From Lewinellaceae bacterium SD302 (GTDB lineage: Bacteria > Bacteroidota > Bacteroidia > Chitinophagales > Saprospiraceae): 64,000 nt of DNA. Numbering within the stretch: the stretch's first letter is position 1; each line of letters begins with the position of its first letter. A program made the translations under genes and the position numbers. Positions 41,459-50,026 of this stretch are shown piece after piece. Location: positions 124,001 to 188,000 of the forward strand of contig PDLQ01000001.1 in NCBI GenBank assembly GCA_002591745.1, written 5' to 3'. The notes beneath the pieces were generated by a model that was not told where the DNA came from, did not search any database, and was given only the letters and a program-made list of their open reading frames with translations.

Positions 41459-44350
41459 TTACTGAACAACCCGCATGGAACGCTTCTGCATCAGTCGGAA
41501 AATCATGCTTAAGGCCAGTCCGAACAGCATCAATATACTTCCTGCCCAGAAAAGGTTAATGCCGGGGAATTCGATGGCTTGCAGGGAAATCCAGTCAGCC
41601 CGGGCACTCTTGGTCGCTACGGCCAGTGGAACGTTCAATTCCGGTCGAGGAGCCGCTTTGGCGATGAAGAAAGTACCAATATTGGTTTGAGGGTCTAAGT
41701 TGACAAAGTTGGCGTAAATGCCCAATTCACGATCCTCGTCGCGGGCACGTACGGCCTGTTTGTCACGAATCACGAAGATGGGCTCGATCATGCGGTCTTC
41801 TTCACCCTCGCTTTTCAGGACCAGTTGAGCACCGACGGCAATATCGTCCTTCATGGGTAGATAGTGGTCGACCTCCGGCTTAGGGTCGTAGCTGGCAAAG
41901 AAGATTTCCTGGCCATCAACGGTAAAGGTTTCGCCGGGTTTTACCTTGATCTCTTTATAATCCAGGGTGTTCTCGTCCACTAATAATTGGTCGAAAATAC
42001 TTTCGTCGATCTTGACCCGGGTATTGATCTCATTGAGCTGAGCTGGATACTGGTAAAGTAAACCATCGCGCAAAATGATGGCTGCCTGCCCGGTTTCCAC
42101 AATTGGCTTGCGACGATTGCGGCTGCGCTGAATCCGGAAATCGACACTAATACCCAGATCGTTGGGCTCGGGGATGTAATCAGGATGCTTGGCGTGGCGA
42201 CTGAAGGAAAGTAGTTCCAGGCGGTAATCGTCTACGAAATTGGTGTCCAGGTCGCTGAGCTGGGTGGTGTCGTAAAAGCTGACGTTGTTACCGGGGTAGA
42301 GCTCGTGAAGTCGATATTTCAGACTGTCTTCTTTCTCCTGCTTGGCCTGTACGCTGGTTTCTTCCTGCGGTAGGCTCATGATGACGGTGAAAATATCCTT
42401 GTTCCAATAACGCTTGGTCGAAGGATTGGTAATGGCAATGTCGTCAAACTCACGGGTGTACAACACCGTTGGTTCCAGCTTGAAAGTTTCGGTTACCTGA
42501 CCGTCAGCGTCCAGTTTCTCGTAATCCACGAAGAAGGTGCGGGTGAAGTCTACCAGCGTGTCACCGGTGTACTGAAGCCGGTAATTCTCCATGGCCATCG
42601 GCTGGTCCTTGAAGAGAAGCAGGGTCGTACGTTTCAACTCTTCGTCGGCCGTCAGACCTTCCATTAGAAAAGTGTTCTTGGAAATCACTCGCTGATTCGG
42701 GCCGCTGGCCATGATGCCGATGATCATGATGCCGAACCCGAAGTGAGCCACGGCACTTCCGGCGGCCTTGAGATCTTTGCGGGCAAACGAAATCAGATAG
42801 TCCAGGTTACTGACCACGGTAAACCAACCCGAAAAGACCAGAATTTTGTAACCGATCGTGCGGGCATCGATCCACGTCAGGGTCAGGGCGGTCAGGGCCA
42901 GGGCACCCACGATGGCTACACTGAGATGGATCAGAAAAGGCTTCCATTTAAAACTGCCCGACTTCTCCCGCCAGCGTAAGAACTGGCTGAAACCACTCAG
43001 TAAACCGATAAAAACACCGATGTACAACTGAAAACGATTGTGATGTGCCTCAGGATCATCCAGCGCCAGGGGCAACCAGGCAGGATCAATGGCTTCGGCA
43101 ATGGTGTTGACCACCGGCAGACTGGTGGCTCCGGTAATGAGTACGGCCGACATCAGCAGCGTCAGGCTGCCGATGAACATCCAGAATTCCTTACTGCTGG
43201 TCGCCTCTTCTTTCTGGGGAACGGGGATGCCGCGCCAGCGCCAGATGAGGGCAACCACGGCCATGCCGATGAAAAAGAACAGAAAGAAAAGCAGCTGACT
43301 TTCCAATCCCATCTCGGTAAAGGCGTGAACGCTGGTGTCACCCAAAATGCCGGATCGGGTCAGGAAAGTACTGTAAACGATCAACAGGAAACCCAGCAAA
43401 TAGTAAATGTAAGTAGCCCGGATTCCCTGGCCGGTGGATTTGGCGATCAGGTTCGTATGCAGACCGGCAACCAGGATGATCCAGGGCACCAAACTGGTGT
43501 TTTCCACCGGATCCCAGGCCCAGTAGCCACCAAAATTGAGTGCCTCGTAAGCCCAGGCGCCGCCCATCAGAATACCCGTACCGAGTACGGCGGTGCTGAA
43601 CAGTGTCCAATGCAGGGCCGGGCGTAACCAGTTTTTATGATCTTTGGTCCAGAGACCGGCAATTGCGAACGCAAAGGGCACCACCGTGCTGGCAAAGCCC
43701 AGGAAAAGGGTAGGGGGGTGGATCGTCATCCAGTAGTTCTGGAGGCTGGGGTTCAGGCCCTGGGCGATCTGCGGCAGCAACTCTACGTAATCCGCCTGCT
43801 TGAAAATGGGGGCGTCGAATACTTCACGAAGCAGTAAAAGCGGATTTGAGCCAAACTTGATGGCCAGATCACCAAAGCCGATGTAAACTCCCAAAAGCAT
43901 GGAGCCAATCACCGCTTGTACGGAACTGATCACGGACAGTACCGGACTTTCCCACTTCTTGGCAGTAAACAGGATCACCGTTCCCAGCACGACGTGCCAG
44001 AACATCCACAGCAGGAAACTGCCTTCCTGCCCTTCCCAGAAAGCCGAGAAAACGTAGCGTGGTTGTAGCTCTTCGCTAACGTGGGCCTGCACGTACTGAA
44101 ACTCGTAATACTTGTTGAGCATTACGTAAAAGATCGTTCCGATGGCGGTGAAGACCGCTGCGCCGTGGGTCAGAAAAGCACCTCTGGCCAAGGTGTTCCA
44201 TCCCTTGGCTACCAGTGGCTGGTTACGTTTCTGAGTGGCCATGAAGTAAGCCACGGCACTCACCAGAGCAGCCACGAAAGACAACAGAATGGCAAAATGC
44301 CCGAGTTGGCGGGGCAACAGGTGCTCGCCGATGTAATTGATACTATCCAC
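41459..44350 (-). CDS. ccmF: Cytochrome c maturation protein CcmF-like
   Basis: 963 residues, longer than most CcmF (about 650). About 14 membrane segments are visible. The tryptophan-rich heme-handling motif is GGYWAWDPVENTSLVPW around residues 270-286. A large periplasmic section (about 560-930) explains the extra length. CcmF joins heme delivered by CcmE to apocytochrome c on the periplasmic side. It directly follows ccmE (6-bp gap) and precedes DUF2520 on the minus strand. The N-terminal TM region and the WAWD motif are clear; the ligand details cannot be checked here. Confidence 0.9.
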   Translation of the reverse strand: MDSINYIGEHLLPRQLGHFAILLSFVAALVSAVAYFMATQKRNQPLVAKGWNTLARGAFLTHGAAVFTAIGTIFYVMLNKYYEFQYVQAHVSEELQPRYVFSAFWEGQEGSFLLWMFWHVVLGTVILFTAKKWESPVLSVISSVQAVIGSMLLGVYIGFGDLAIKFGSNPLLLLREVFDAPIFKQADYVELLPQIAQGLNPSLQNYWMTIHPPTLFLGFASTVVPFAFAIAGLWTKDHKNWLRPALHWTLFSTAVLGTGILMGGAWAYEALNFGGYWAWDPVENTSLVPWIILVAGLHTNLIAKSTGQGIRATYIYYLLGFLLIVYSTFLTRSGILGDTSVHAFTEMGLESQLLFFLFFFIGMAVVALIWRWRGIPVPQKEEATSSKEFWMFIGSLTLLMSAVLITGATSLPVVNTIAEAIDPAWLPLALDDPEAHHNRFQLYIGVFIGLLSGFSQFLRWREKSGSFKWKPFLIHLSVAIVGALALTALTLTWIDARTIGYKILVFSGWFTVVSNLDYLISFARKDLKAAGSAVAHFGFGIMIIGIMASGPNQRVISKNTFLMEGLTADEELKRTTLLLFKDQPMAMENYRLQYTGDTLVDFTRTFFVDYEKLDADGQVTETFKLEPTVLYTREFDDIAITNPSTKRYWNKDIFTVIMSLPQEETSVQAKQEKEDSLKYRLHELYPGNNVSFYDTTQLSDLDTNFVDDYRLELLSFSRHAKHPDYIPEPNDLGISVDFRIQRSRNRRKPIVETGQAAIILRDGLLYQYPAQLNEINTRVKIDESIFDQLLVDENTLDYKEIKVKPGETFTVDGQEIFFASYDPKPEVDHYLPMKDDIAVGAQLVLKSEGEEDRMIEPIFVIRDKQAVRARDEDRELGIYANFVNLDPQTNIGTFFIAKAAPRPELNVPLAVATKSARADWISLQAIEFPGINLFWAGSILMLFGLALSMIFRLMQKRSMRVVQ

Positions 44351-44356
44351 TAATGA

Positions 44357-44764
44357 TTATCCTTCGCTGATGTCCTTGAGGAAAGACTCCTCATCCTTAT
44401 ATTTACTGGGGCATTTGAGCTGCACCTCACTGGCCAGAAAGTGCTCTTCGGTCATCCGGCCGGTCAGTACGATCTGTTCGCTCATCTCAAAATCCTGGGG
44501 TTTGCCCTGTAGCAGCACTACCTTTTGTTCCAGCCCTTCCTGATCGCGCAGGAAAAAACTGAAATAGTTCGGGTCGTTGGTCGGCTCCCATACCATTGGT
44601 TTTTCCTTTACCAACTGGCCCACGATCTTGACTTTTCCTCCTTCTTCAGCCGTCGCTCCGGCAGTGGTGAAGTTGACATAGGGACTCACCTCCCCGCTGA
44701 CCTGGTAAAAGATCACGAGGGCCAAAATGGCCATAATGAGGGCGATAATACTGGTCTTATTCAT
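44357..44764 (-). CDS. ccmE: Cytochrome c maturation protein CcmE, Cys (CxxxY) type
   Basis: 135 residues. One N-terminal signal anchor (IIALIMAILALVIFYQVSG) and an OB-fold beta-barrel (VKIVGQLVKEKPMVW ... IVLTGRM). The heme-binding site is LKCPSKYKDE with Cys118 where classical CcmE has His in HxxxY. This CxxxY variant is known from other phyla. It is the periplasmic heme chaperone that passes heme to CcmF, whose gene starts 6 bp downstream. A sense copy of the dispersed motif lies 17 bp ahead of the ATG. Confidence 0.88.
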   Translation of the reverse strand: MNKTSIIALIMAILALVIFYQVSGEVSPYVNFTTAGATAEEGGKVKIVGQLVKEKPMVWEPTNDPNYFSFFLRDQEGLEQKVVLLQGKPQDFEMSEQIVLTGRMTEEHFLASEVQLKCPSKYKDEESFLKDISEG

Positions 44765-44781
44765 CAGATGGTGGTTTTTAT

Positions 44782-44796
44782 GGCTGGCAAAGTAGC
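44782..44796 (-). repeat. Dispersed motif copy 15 (GCTACTTTGCCAGCC)
   Basis: Sense orientation, 17 bp ahead of ccmE, a likely leader or promoter position. Confidence 0.75.
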
Positions 44797-44891
44797 AGTG
44801 TTTGATGATCGCCGCTGCAAAATTACCATTACACGAGGAAGTCAGTACGGCAATTTCAGCGCCAGAAACCCGAATCGTTGCTCCGGAGCCT

Positions 44892-44964
44892 GGGTCGAGG
44901 ACCTCCGGTCCGAGGTACTCGTAAAAGCGGCCAATGGAACGCTCGGACCGAAAGCCCTCGAACC
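44892..44964. repeat. Imperfect inverted repeat, 24-bp arms
   Basis: The arms 44892-44915 and 44941-44964 match at 19 of 24 positions. The left arm also contains GGACC-TCC-GGTCC, a hairpin similar to the REP-like hairpin (GCGACC-TCCC-GGTCGC). Confidence 0.5.
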
Positions 44965-44996
44965 ATTATCGTTGACAATGCTTGCATCCAAACACT

Positions 44997-45010
44997 GCTA
45001 CTTTGAAGCC
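44997..45010 (+). repeat. Dispersed motif copy 16 (GCTACTTTGAAGCC)
   Basis: In the large gap between ccmE and udk, not close to any start. Confidence 0.75.
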
Positions 45011-45078
45011 CAACAAAATTACACCTATAAATGGCAGCAGTTGTGCCCGGCCGAGAAGTTTGACAAACATATGAGCCA

Positions 45079-45190
45079 AGCTCGTTCGCCGAAACGGACC
45101 AAAAGACCTGGTTCGTCGGCCGAACGGGTAATTAACGAAATCCGCTCAGCGGACGAGTCAGGTCCTGCGACCCACCTCGGCCGACGAGCT
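45079..45190. repeat. BIME-like palindromic element, copy B (112 bp)
   Basis: The arms carry the same 13-mer family CTCGTCNGCCGAG as copy A (12474-12609), with a shorter centre. Its right end runs two bases into the udk stop codon (45189-45191). Confidence 0.75.
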
Positions 45191-45809
45191 ATTCCTCGAG
45201 GTGGTTTTTGAGAAATCCTCTGACCACCTTCAGCCCCATATTAAAATCGCTGTTGTTGTTCACGATCAGGTCCGCCCGTTCGCGGTAAGGGCCGACGTAT
45301 TTTTCGTAGGCCGGCATGACGTGATGTTCGTAGCGATAGAGTACATCGTCTAGCGGGTAATTGCGTTCCACCCGGTCGCGTTTAATCCGACGAACGACTT
45401 TCAGATTGTCCTTGGCGTGCAGGAAAATGCGCAGGTCGATCAGCTTACGAACTTGTTTGTAGTGGAAGACGAACAGTCCCTCGGTAATAATGACGGGAGC
45501 GGGGTGGAAGGTGAGCACCTTCGGCTTGGCCAGGTCATTATTAAAGGTGTATTCTTCACGCTGAACGGTCTTTCCGGCAATTAATGCGTTGAGATCATCG
45601 GTATAGGTATGTTTATCGATGCTTTTGGGGCGATCAAAGTTGTAGATACCCCGATCGTCCTGCTTTTGCCGCTCGATGGGGTAGTAATAATTGTCCATGC
45701 TAAGCAGACAAATTTTGTCTTCGGCGAAGCCGGCGCGTAGCTGGTTGATAAAGGTGGTCTTGCCGGATCCGCTTCCTCCGGTGATCCCGATGACTAAAGG
45801 TTTTTTCAT
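45189..45809 (-). CDS. udk: Uridine kinase
   Basis: 206 residues from ATG 45807-45809, the usual length for Udk; a longer in-frame start (45932) would overlap the divergent nupC gene and add a non-conserved extension. The P-loop is GITGGSGSGKTTF (8-20), with SMDNYYYP and a DRP-type segment as further NTPase features. It phosphorylates uridine or cytidine in pyrimidine salvage. It lies divergent to the nucleoside transporter nupC, which suggests one salvage module. TATTTTTC just ahead of the ATG is a weak promoter match. Confidence 0.93.
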   Translation of the reverse strand: MKKPLVIGITGGSGSGKTTFINQLRAGFAEDKICLLSMDNYYYPIERQKQDDRGIYNFDRPKSIDKHTYTDDLNALIAGKTVQREEYTFNNDLAKPKVLTFHPAPVIITEGLFVFHYKQVRKLIDLRIFLHAKDNLKVVRRIKRDRVERNYPLDDVLYRYEHHVMPAYEKYVGPYRERADLIVNNNSDFNMGLKVVRGFLKNHLEE

Positions 45810-45885
45810 TTGGGCCGAAAAATACCTTAATTCATCATAACTTCGGCCGAAGCTCAGATAAATCTTCGCCTTCTTAGCCAATTCT

Positions 45886-47283
45886 ATGACTTTTGCCAAC
45901 GATCTTTTCCGTGCCGTACTCGGGCTCACCATCTTACTAGGCGTTTGCTACCTGCTGAGCAAAAACCGCAAAGCCATCAACTGGAAGCTGGTCGGCATCG
46001 GCGTCGGAATGCAGTTCGTGCTGGCATTTCTGATGCTCAAAGCCAAGGGGGTGAGTTACGCCATCGACCTTGTAGCCACGGGTTTTCGCAAGACCCTGGA
46101 ATTTACCGCCGCCGGTTCTCAGTTCCTATTCGGTAGCATCGTGCAGGATATGGACAGCTTCGGCTACATCTTTGCCTTCCAGGTCTTACCGACCATTGTT
46201 TTCTTCAGTGCACTGACGGCCGTGCTGTACTATCTCGGTATCCTGCAAAAAGTCGTGTATGGCCTGGCCTGGCTGCTGAGCCGTACGATGGGCCTGAGTG
46301 GACCGGAAAGTCTGGCCGCGGCGGCCAATGTTTTCATCGGACAGACCGAAGCGCCGCTGGTAGTAAAGCCCTACCTGGAAAAAATGACCCGCTCCGAACT
46401 GCTTTGTCTGATGGTGGGTGGTATGGCCACTATTGCCGGTTCGGTCTACGTGGCTTACGTAGGTATGCTCGGCGGTGGCGACGAGGCTACTCAACAGTTC
46501 TTTGCCCGCCACTTATTGACGGCCAGTATCATTTCTGCTCCGGCCGCCATCGTCTGCGCCAAAATGCTTTATCCCGAAGACCAGGAAGAACTGGCCGCTG
46601 TTGCCGGCAACGGCCCCCAGGATGCGGACGACCCCGCTGCCCTGAAGAAACCGATCAAGGACAAGCGCCTCCAGATGGCCGCCGACGATTCCAACAACTT
46701 TTTGGATGCCATCAGCAAAGGCACAACCGACGGTTTGAAACTGGCCGTAAACGTTGGTGCAATGCTACTGGTCTTCACGGCCATGATCTACATGATGAAC
46801 GTCATCTTTCTTGGCGTCACTGACTTGGTCAACGAAGGTGTTGCGCTCATCAACCCAGACGTTACCGACTGGAACGCCGCCATCGCCGCGGCCACCGACG
46901 GTCGTTTCGAAGGCTTTAGCTTTACCTATTTACTGGCGCTGCTGTTCGCTCCCGTAGCCTGGATCATCGGTGTGCCAGCTCAGGATATCACTACGATCGG
47001 CCAGTTACTCGGACTGAAAACGGTACTCAACGAGTTCGTGGCCTACGAAAAATTTCAGGCCTTGCGCGCAATGGGAACCGAACTTTCGCCCAAGGCGACC
47101 CTGATTGCCGCCTATGCATTATGTGGCTTTGCCAACTTCGCTTCCATCGGTATTCAGATCGGAGGCATCAGCGCGGTAGCTCCGGGCCAACGTAAGAATC
47201 TGACGGACCTGGGTATCGCATCGCTCATTGGTGGCACCATAGCTTGTTTGATGACAGGGGCGATTGCGGGATTGTTTTACTAG
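45886..47283 (+). CDS. nupC: Concentrative nucleoside transporter (NupC/CNT family)
   Basis: 465 residues with about ten membrane segments. Family signatures are LAAAANVFIGQTEAPLVVKP (about 141-160), GGMATIAGSVYVAYV and the C-terminal ALCGFANFASIGIQIGG. It imports nucleosides with sodium or protons. An acidic loop (EDQEELAAVAGNGPQDADDP) lies between segments. It is divergent from udk with a 76-bp gap, consistent with coordinated nucleoside uptake and phosphorylation. A REP-like hairpin begins 3 bp after the stop. Confidence 0.93.
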   Translation: MTFANDLFRAVLGLTILLGVCYLLSKNRKAINWKLVGIGVGMQFVLAFLMLKAKGVSYAIDLVATGFRKTLEFTAAGSQFLFGSIVQDMDSFGYIFAFQVLPTIVFFSALTAVLYYLGILQKVVYGLAWLLSRTMGLSGPESLAAAANVFIGQTEAPLVVKPYLEKMTRSELLCLMVGGMATIAGSVYVAYVGMLGGGDEATQQFFARHLLTASIISAPAAIVCAKMLYPEDQEELAAVAGNGPQDADDPAALKKPIKDKRLQMAADDSNNFLDAISKGTTDGLKLAVNVGAMLLVFTAMIYMMNVIFLGVTDLVNEGVALINPDVTDWNAAIAAATDGRFEGFSFTYLLALLFAPVAWIIGVPAQDITTIGQLLGLKTVLNEFVAYEKFQALRAMGTELSPKATLIAAYALCGFANFASIGIQIGGISAVAPGQRKNLTDLGIASLIGGTIACLMTGAIAGLFY

Positions 47284-47286
47284 CCC

Positions 47287-47307
47287 GGCTAGCGACCTCC
47301 CGGTCGC
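47287..47307. repeat. REP-like hairpin, copy 3
   Basis: Exactly the same 21-mer as 14807-14827, starting 3 bp after the nupC stop. The rest of the 259-bp gap to the transaldolase gene shows no further feature. Confidence 0.7.
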
Positions 47308-47542
47308 ACTAATTTCTAGCCCTTTATGATGCGGATACGCTTGTAGGCCAACGACTATAACGATGGAATAAGTGCGGTGGTCCATCACAACCACGTTATG
47401 TACGCTTGCGTATCACATGGTCCGAATGAATCATTACAGCAGACCCTAGCCTGTAGCAAGGTGTAGCCAAGCGCAAAGAGGGGTAAAACATCCTCCTCAC
47501 TCATCTGTTCTATCAACTCATTAACCCACTAAAATCACCAGC

Positions 47543-48199
47543 ATGAAGTTTTTCATCGACACCGCCAGCCTGGCGGACATCCAGGAGGCCTACGACCTCG
47601 GCATCATCGACGGCGTAACCACCAACCCCAGCCTGATGGCCAAAGAGAGCATCAGCGGAGACGATGCCGTTATCGCCCACTACGCCAAGATCGCCGATAT
47701 CGTAGACGGTGACGTCAGTGCGGAAGTCATCTCCACGGATTTCGAAGGGATGAAAGCCGAAGCCGAAAAACTGGCCGAGATCGCTCCTAACATCGTCGTG
47801 AAAATTCCTATGATTCGCGAAGGTGTAAAAGCCCTGAGCTGGTGTTACCGCAACGGTATCCGTACCAATTGCACCCTGGTCTTCAGTGCCGCCCAGGCTA
47901 TGCTGGCTGCCAAGGCCGGAGCTACTTACGTCAGCCCTTTCATTGGCCGCATCGACGATATCAACTGGAACGGTATGGACCTGATCGCTGAAATCGCCGA
48001 AGTTTACGCCGTACAGGGATTTGAAACGGAAATTCTGGCAGCTTCGATCCGTAACAGCCGCCACATTGTGGAAGCCGCCAAAGCCGGAGCCGATGTAGTA
48101 ACCTGCCCCCTCAGCAGCTACGAAGGTTTGTTCAAGCACCCCCTTACCGACATCGGCCTGGAAAAATTCCTGGCTGACCATAAAAAAGCCAATAGCTAA
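47543..48199 (+). CDS. tal: Transaldolase (TalC/FSA-type, 218 aa)
   Basis: 218 residues, typical of the small transaldolase group. Landmarks are MKFFIDTASLADI at the start, GVTTNPSL, the Schiff-base Lys in NIVVKIPMIREG, TLVFSAAQA and YVSPFIGRIDD. It transfers dihydroxyacetone units in the pentose phosphate pathway, or acts as fructose-6-phosphate aldolase; the sequence alone does not separate these. It stands alone, with a strong terminator downstream. Confidence 0.92.
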   Translation: MKFFIDTASLADIQEAYDLGIIDGVTTNPSLMAKESISGDDAVIAHYAKIADIVDGDVSAEVISTDFEGMKAEAEKLAEIAPNIVVKIPMIREGVKALSWCYRNGIRTNCTLVFSAAQAMLAAKAGATYVSPFIGRIDDINWNGMDLIAEIAEVYAVQGFETEILAASIRNSRHIVEAAKAGADVVTCPLSSYEGLFKHPLTDIGLEKFLADHKKANS

Positions 48200-48230
48200 C
48201 CAAGAGATTTTAGCCATTAGCGTAAAATTA

Positions 48231-48267
48231 AAAAGCCCCCGCAGCCTTACGACTGCGGGGGCTTTTT
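48231..48267 (+). terminator. Rho-independent terminator after tal
   Basis: A perfect 14-bp stem (AAAAGCCCCCGCAG at 48231-48244 with its complement at 48253-48266), 8-nt loop and flanking A/T-runs. The A/T-runs on both sides let it also serve the convergent OmpA-family gene. Confidence 0.9.
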
Positions 48268-48319
48268 AATTGGCAGGAGTGGTCCGTTTACGCATAAAGC
48301 GTAAATGAACCGGCTGACT

Positions 48320-49810
48320 TTAGAAACCGCCGCTTCCGGAATTTACGTTAGCTGGTGGCTGCTGCTCGTAGTCGCCGGCTTCGGCCGTATGGAACTCAAC
48401 GCGACGGTTGAGGTAGGTTTGGTTCAGGGGGACGATGTTCTCGTCCTGACCACGGTACTGGAGTACGAAGCGACTGCGGTTGATACCGTGCTGATTAACC
48501 ATGTGCTCGATAACGGAGTTGGCACGCAGGTAAGAAAGACGCTCATTGGCGGCGGCATTACCTACTTTATCGGTAAAGCCCCGTACAACCAGGCGCATGG
48601 ATGGATTACCTTTCAATACGCTGGCTAGGCTGGCCAGTGTGCCGTAATCGCTGTACTTAACGGTGTACTGGTTCAGGGGGAAGTAGATCATCGGGATGAA
48701 AAGATCACGCAGATCACTGGTTACCGTAGTCGTGTTGTTCAGGCGAGCGTTGGCAATACTGGCATCGATCATTTCCTGGACACGCTCTTCAGTAACCGGT
48801 TTGTCCATTCGGTTGGTCACTACACCGTTTTCATCAACTTCCTCACCCGGGCGAGGTGGGAAGAAAGGCTCCTGGTCGCGGAAATCAGGAATACCGTCCT
48901 TATCGCTGTCCAGAGTACGGCCGCGGGTATCTACCGGTACATTAGCCGGGGTGTTGGGCTCCTGGTCGATAGCATCTACGATACCGTCGCCGTCACTGTC
49001 TTTGGTGGCGTCGTCCACGCGAGCGGCTACCTGATCGATTTCATCACCGATACTGTTAAAGGGGCTGACCCAGTACAGTGGCTCACTGGCGGTGGATTTA
49101 TTGCCGAGGTTGAAGTTGATGTTCAGGCCCACGGTATTAATGATGTCGCGGAAGTTAGAACCTACGTCGTAACCATCGATCTGGTCGGCACGTGAACCGA
49201 AAGGAATGATCGCCTGGTACTCGACACCTGCGTTGACGCGATCGCCGAGGCGGAATGAAATACCAGCACCGGCAGCAGCGTGGGGCGCGAACTCACGTTC
49301 GATGAGCGCGTCCGTACGGCCACCGTTTTCGAAATCATTGTAAGTCGTTTCGAAGAAGTTGGCACCGGCACCTACCATAGCGTAGATGTTGGTGTTGCGC
49401 TTGCCCCGGTCGAGCTTGAAGTTGTTCAGGGAGACTACGGCCAGTCCGGAACCACCGATGTAGTTGTTCTCGAAGTTGCGGTTCTGGATGGTTTCCTCAT
49501 CATTGCTGCCTTTCATATCGCCGTACATGCCTTCGAAGCGAACGGAGAAAACGTAATCCAGGGCTTTGCGGAAGTGGATGGCTCCACCGTAGCCGCCTTC
49601 GGCTTCTACGTCACCACCCACGAACATGTACATGGGGCGGATACCGACCTCGAGCATGTCTTTGGGTTTGGCGGCCTTTTCTGGCTTAGCCATTTTTTCT
49701 TTTTTCTCCTTTTCAGGTTTGCTTTCGGGCGCATCCTGGGCAGATAGGGTACTGCCTAGGCCGAGAATAAGCAGCAGACAGACTAATCGGGTAAAGTTTG
49801 AAGTGTTCAT
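48320..49810 (-). CDS. OmpA-family outer-membrane protein with TSP3-like repeats
   Basis: 496 residues: signal peptide (LVCLLLILGLGSTLSAQ), a Lys/Glu/Pro-rich stretch (about 27-50), an 8-strand-type beta-barrel (about 52-240), calcium-binding thrombospondin type 3-like repeats (DSDGDGIVDAIDQEPNTP and DSDKDGIPDFRDQEP, about 268-310), and the C-terminal OmpA peptidoglycan-binding domain (about 385-485; IYFPLNQYTVKYS, RGFTDKVGN, LSYLRANSV, YRGQDENI, NRRVEF). It ties the outer membrane to the cell wall and is probably abundant. The promoter box is TACCTTTG at 49884-49891, leaving a leader of about 70 nt. Confidence 0.92.
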   Translation of the reverse strand: MNTSNFTRLVCLLLILGLGSTLSAQDAPESKPEKEKKEKMAKPEKAAKPKDMLEVGIRPMYMFVGGDVEAEGGYGGAIHFRKALDYVFSVRFEGMYGDMKGSNDEETIQNRNFENNYIGGSGLAVVSLNNFKLDRGKRNTNIYAMVGAGANFFETTYNDFENGGRTDALIEREFAPHAAAGAGISFRLGDRVNAGVEYQAIIPFGSRADQIDGYDVGSNFRDIINTVGLNINFNLGNKSTASEPLYWVSPFNSIGDEIDQVAARVDDATKDSDGDGIVDAIDQEPNTPANVPVDTRGRTLDSDKDGIPDFRDQEPFFPPRPGEEVDENGVVTNRMDKPVTEERVQEMIDASIANARLNNTTTVTSDLRDLFIPMIYFPLNQYTVKYSDYGTLASLASVLKGNPSMRLVVRGFTDKVGNAAANERLSYLRANSVIEHMVNQHGINRSRFVLQYRGQDENIVPLNQTYLNRRVEFHTAEAGDYEQQPPANVNSGSGGF

Positions 49811-49883
49811 ATGAGATGGAAAATGTCTTTGGGAAAAGAGTTTAGTAAATGGGAAGATGACGATTTGTCGCTAATTTGTACGA

Positions 49884-49891
49884 CAAAGGTA
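49884..49891 (-). promoter_or_regulatory. -7 box TACCTTTG for the OmpA-family gene
   Basis: An exact TAnnTTTG match on the minus strand, 73 bp ahead of the ATG; the long leader is common in abundant outer-membrane protein genes. Confidence 0.6.
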
Positions 49892-50026
49892 GTTTATGTT
49901 TTGTAAACGGTAGTGTTTTGAAAGGGAACGGACATAAAAAAAATTCATATTGGTAAAATATGAAATATGTTTTCGTTTTTCGGAAAGGTGCGATTACGTA
50001 CCTTCCCACCCAACTTTTATGTACCG

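Larger units (their letters stand above)
44765..45188. other. 424-bp intergenic region rich in palindromes
   Basis: Contains two motif copies (44782-44796 and 44997-45010), a 24-bp imperfect inverted repeat (44892-44915 with 44941-44964), and BIME-like copy B (45079-45190). I see no convincing coding sequence. Confidence 0.6.

Noticed and set aside
44525-45211. A 228-codon plus-strand open frame over ccmE and its upstream gap
   Set aside because: It is antisense to ccmE, runs through palindromic repeats, and has no recognisable domain.
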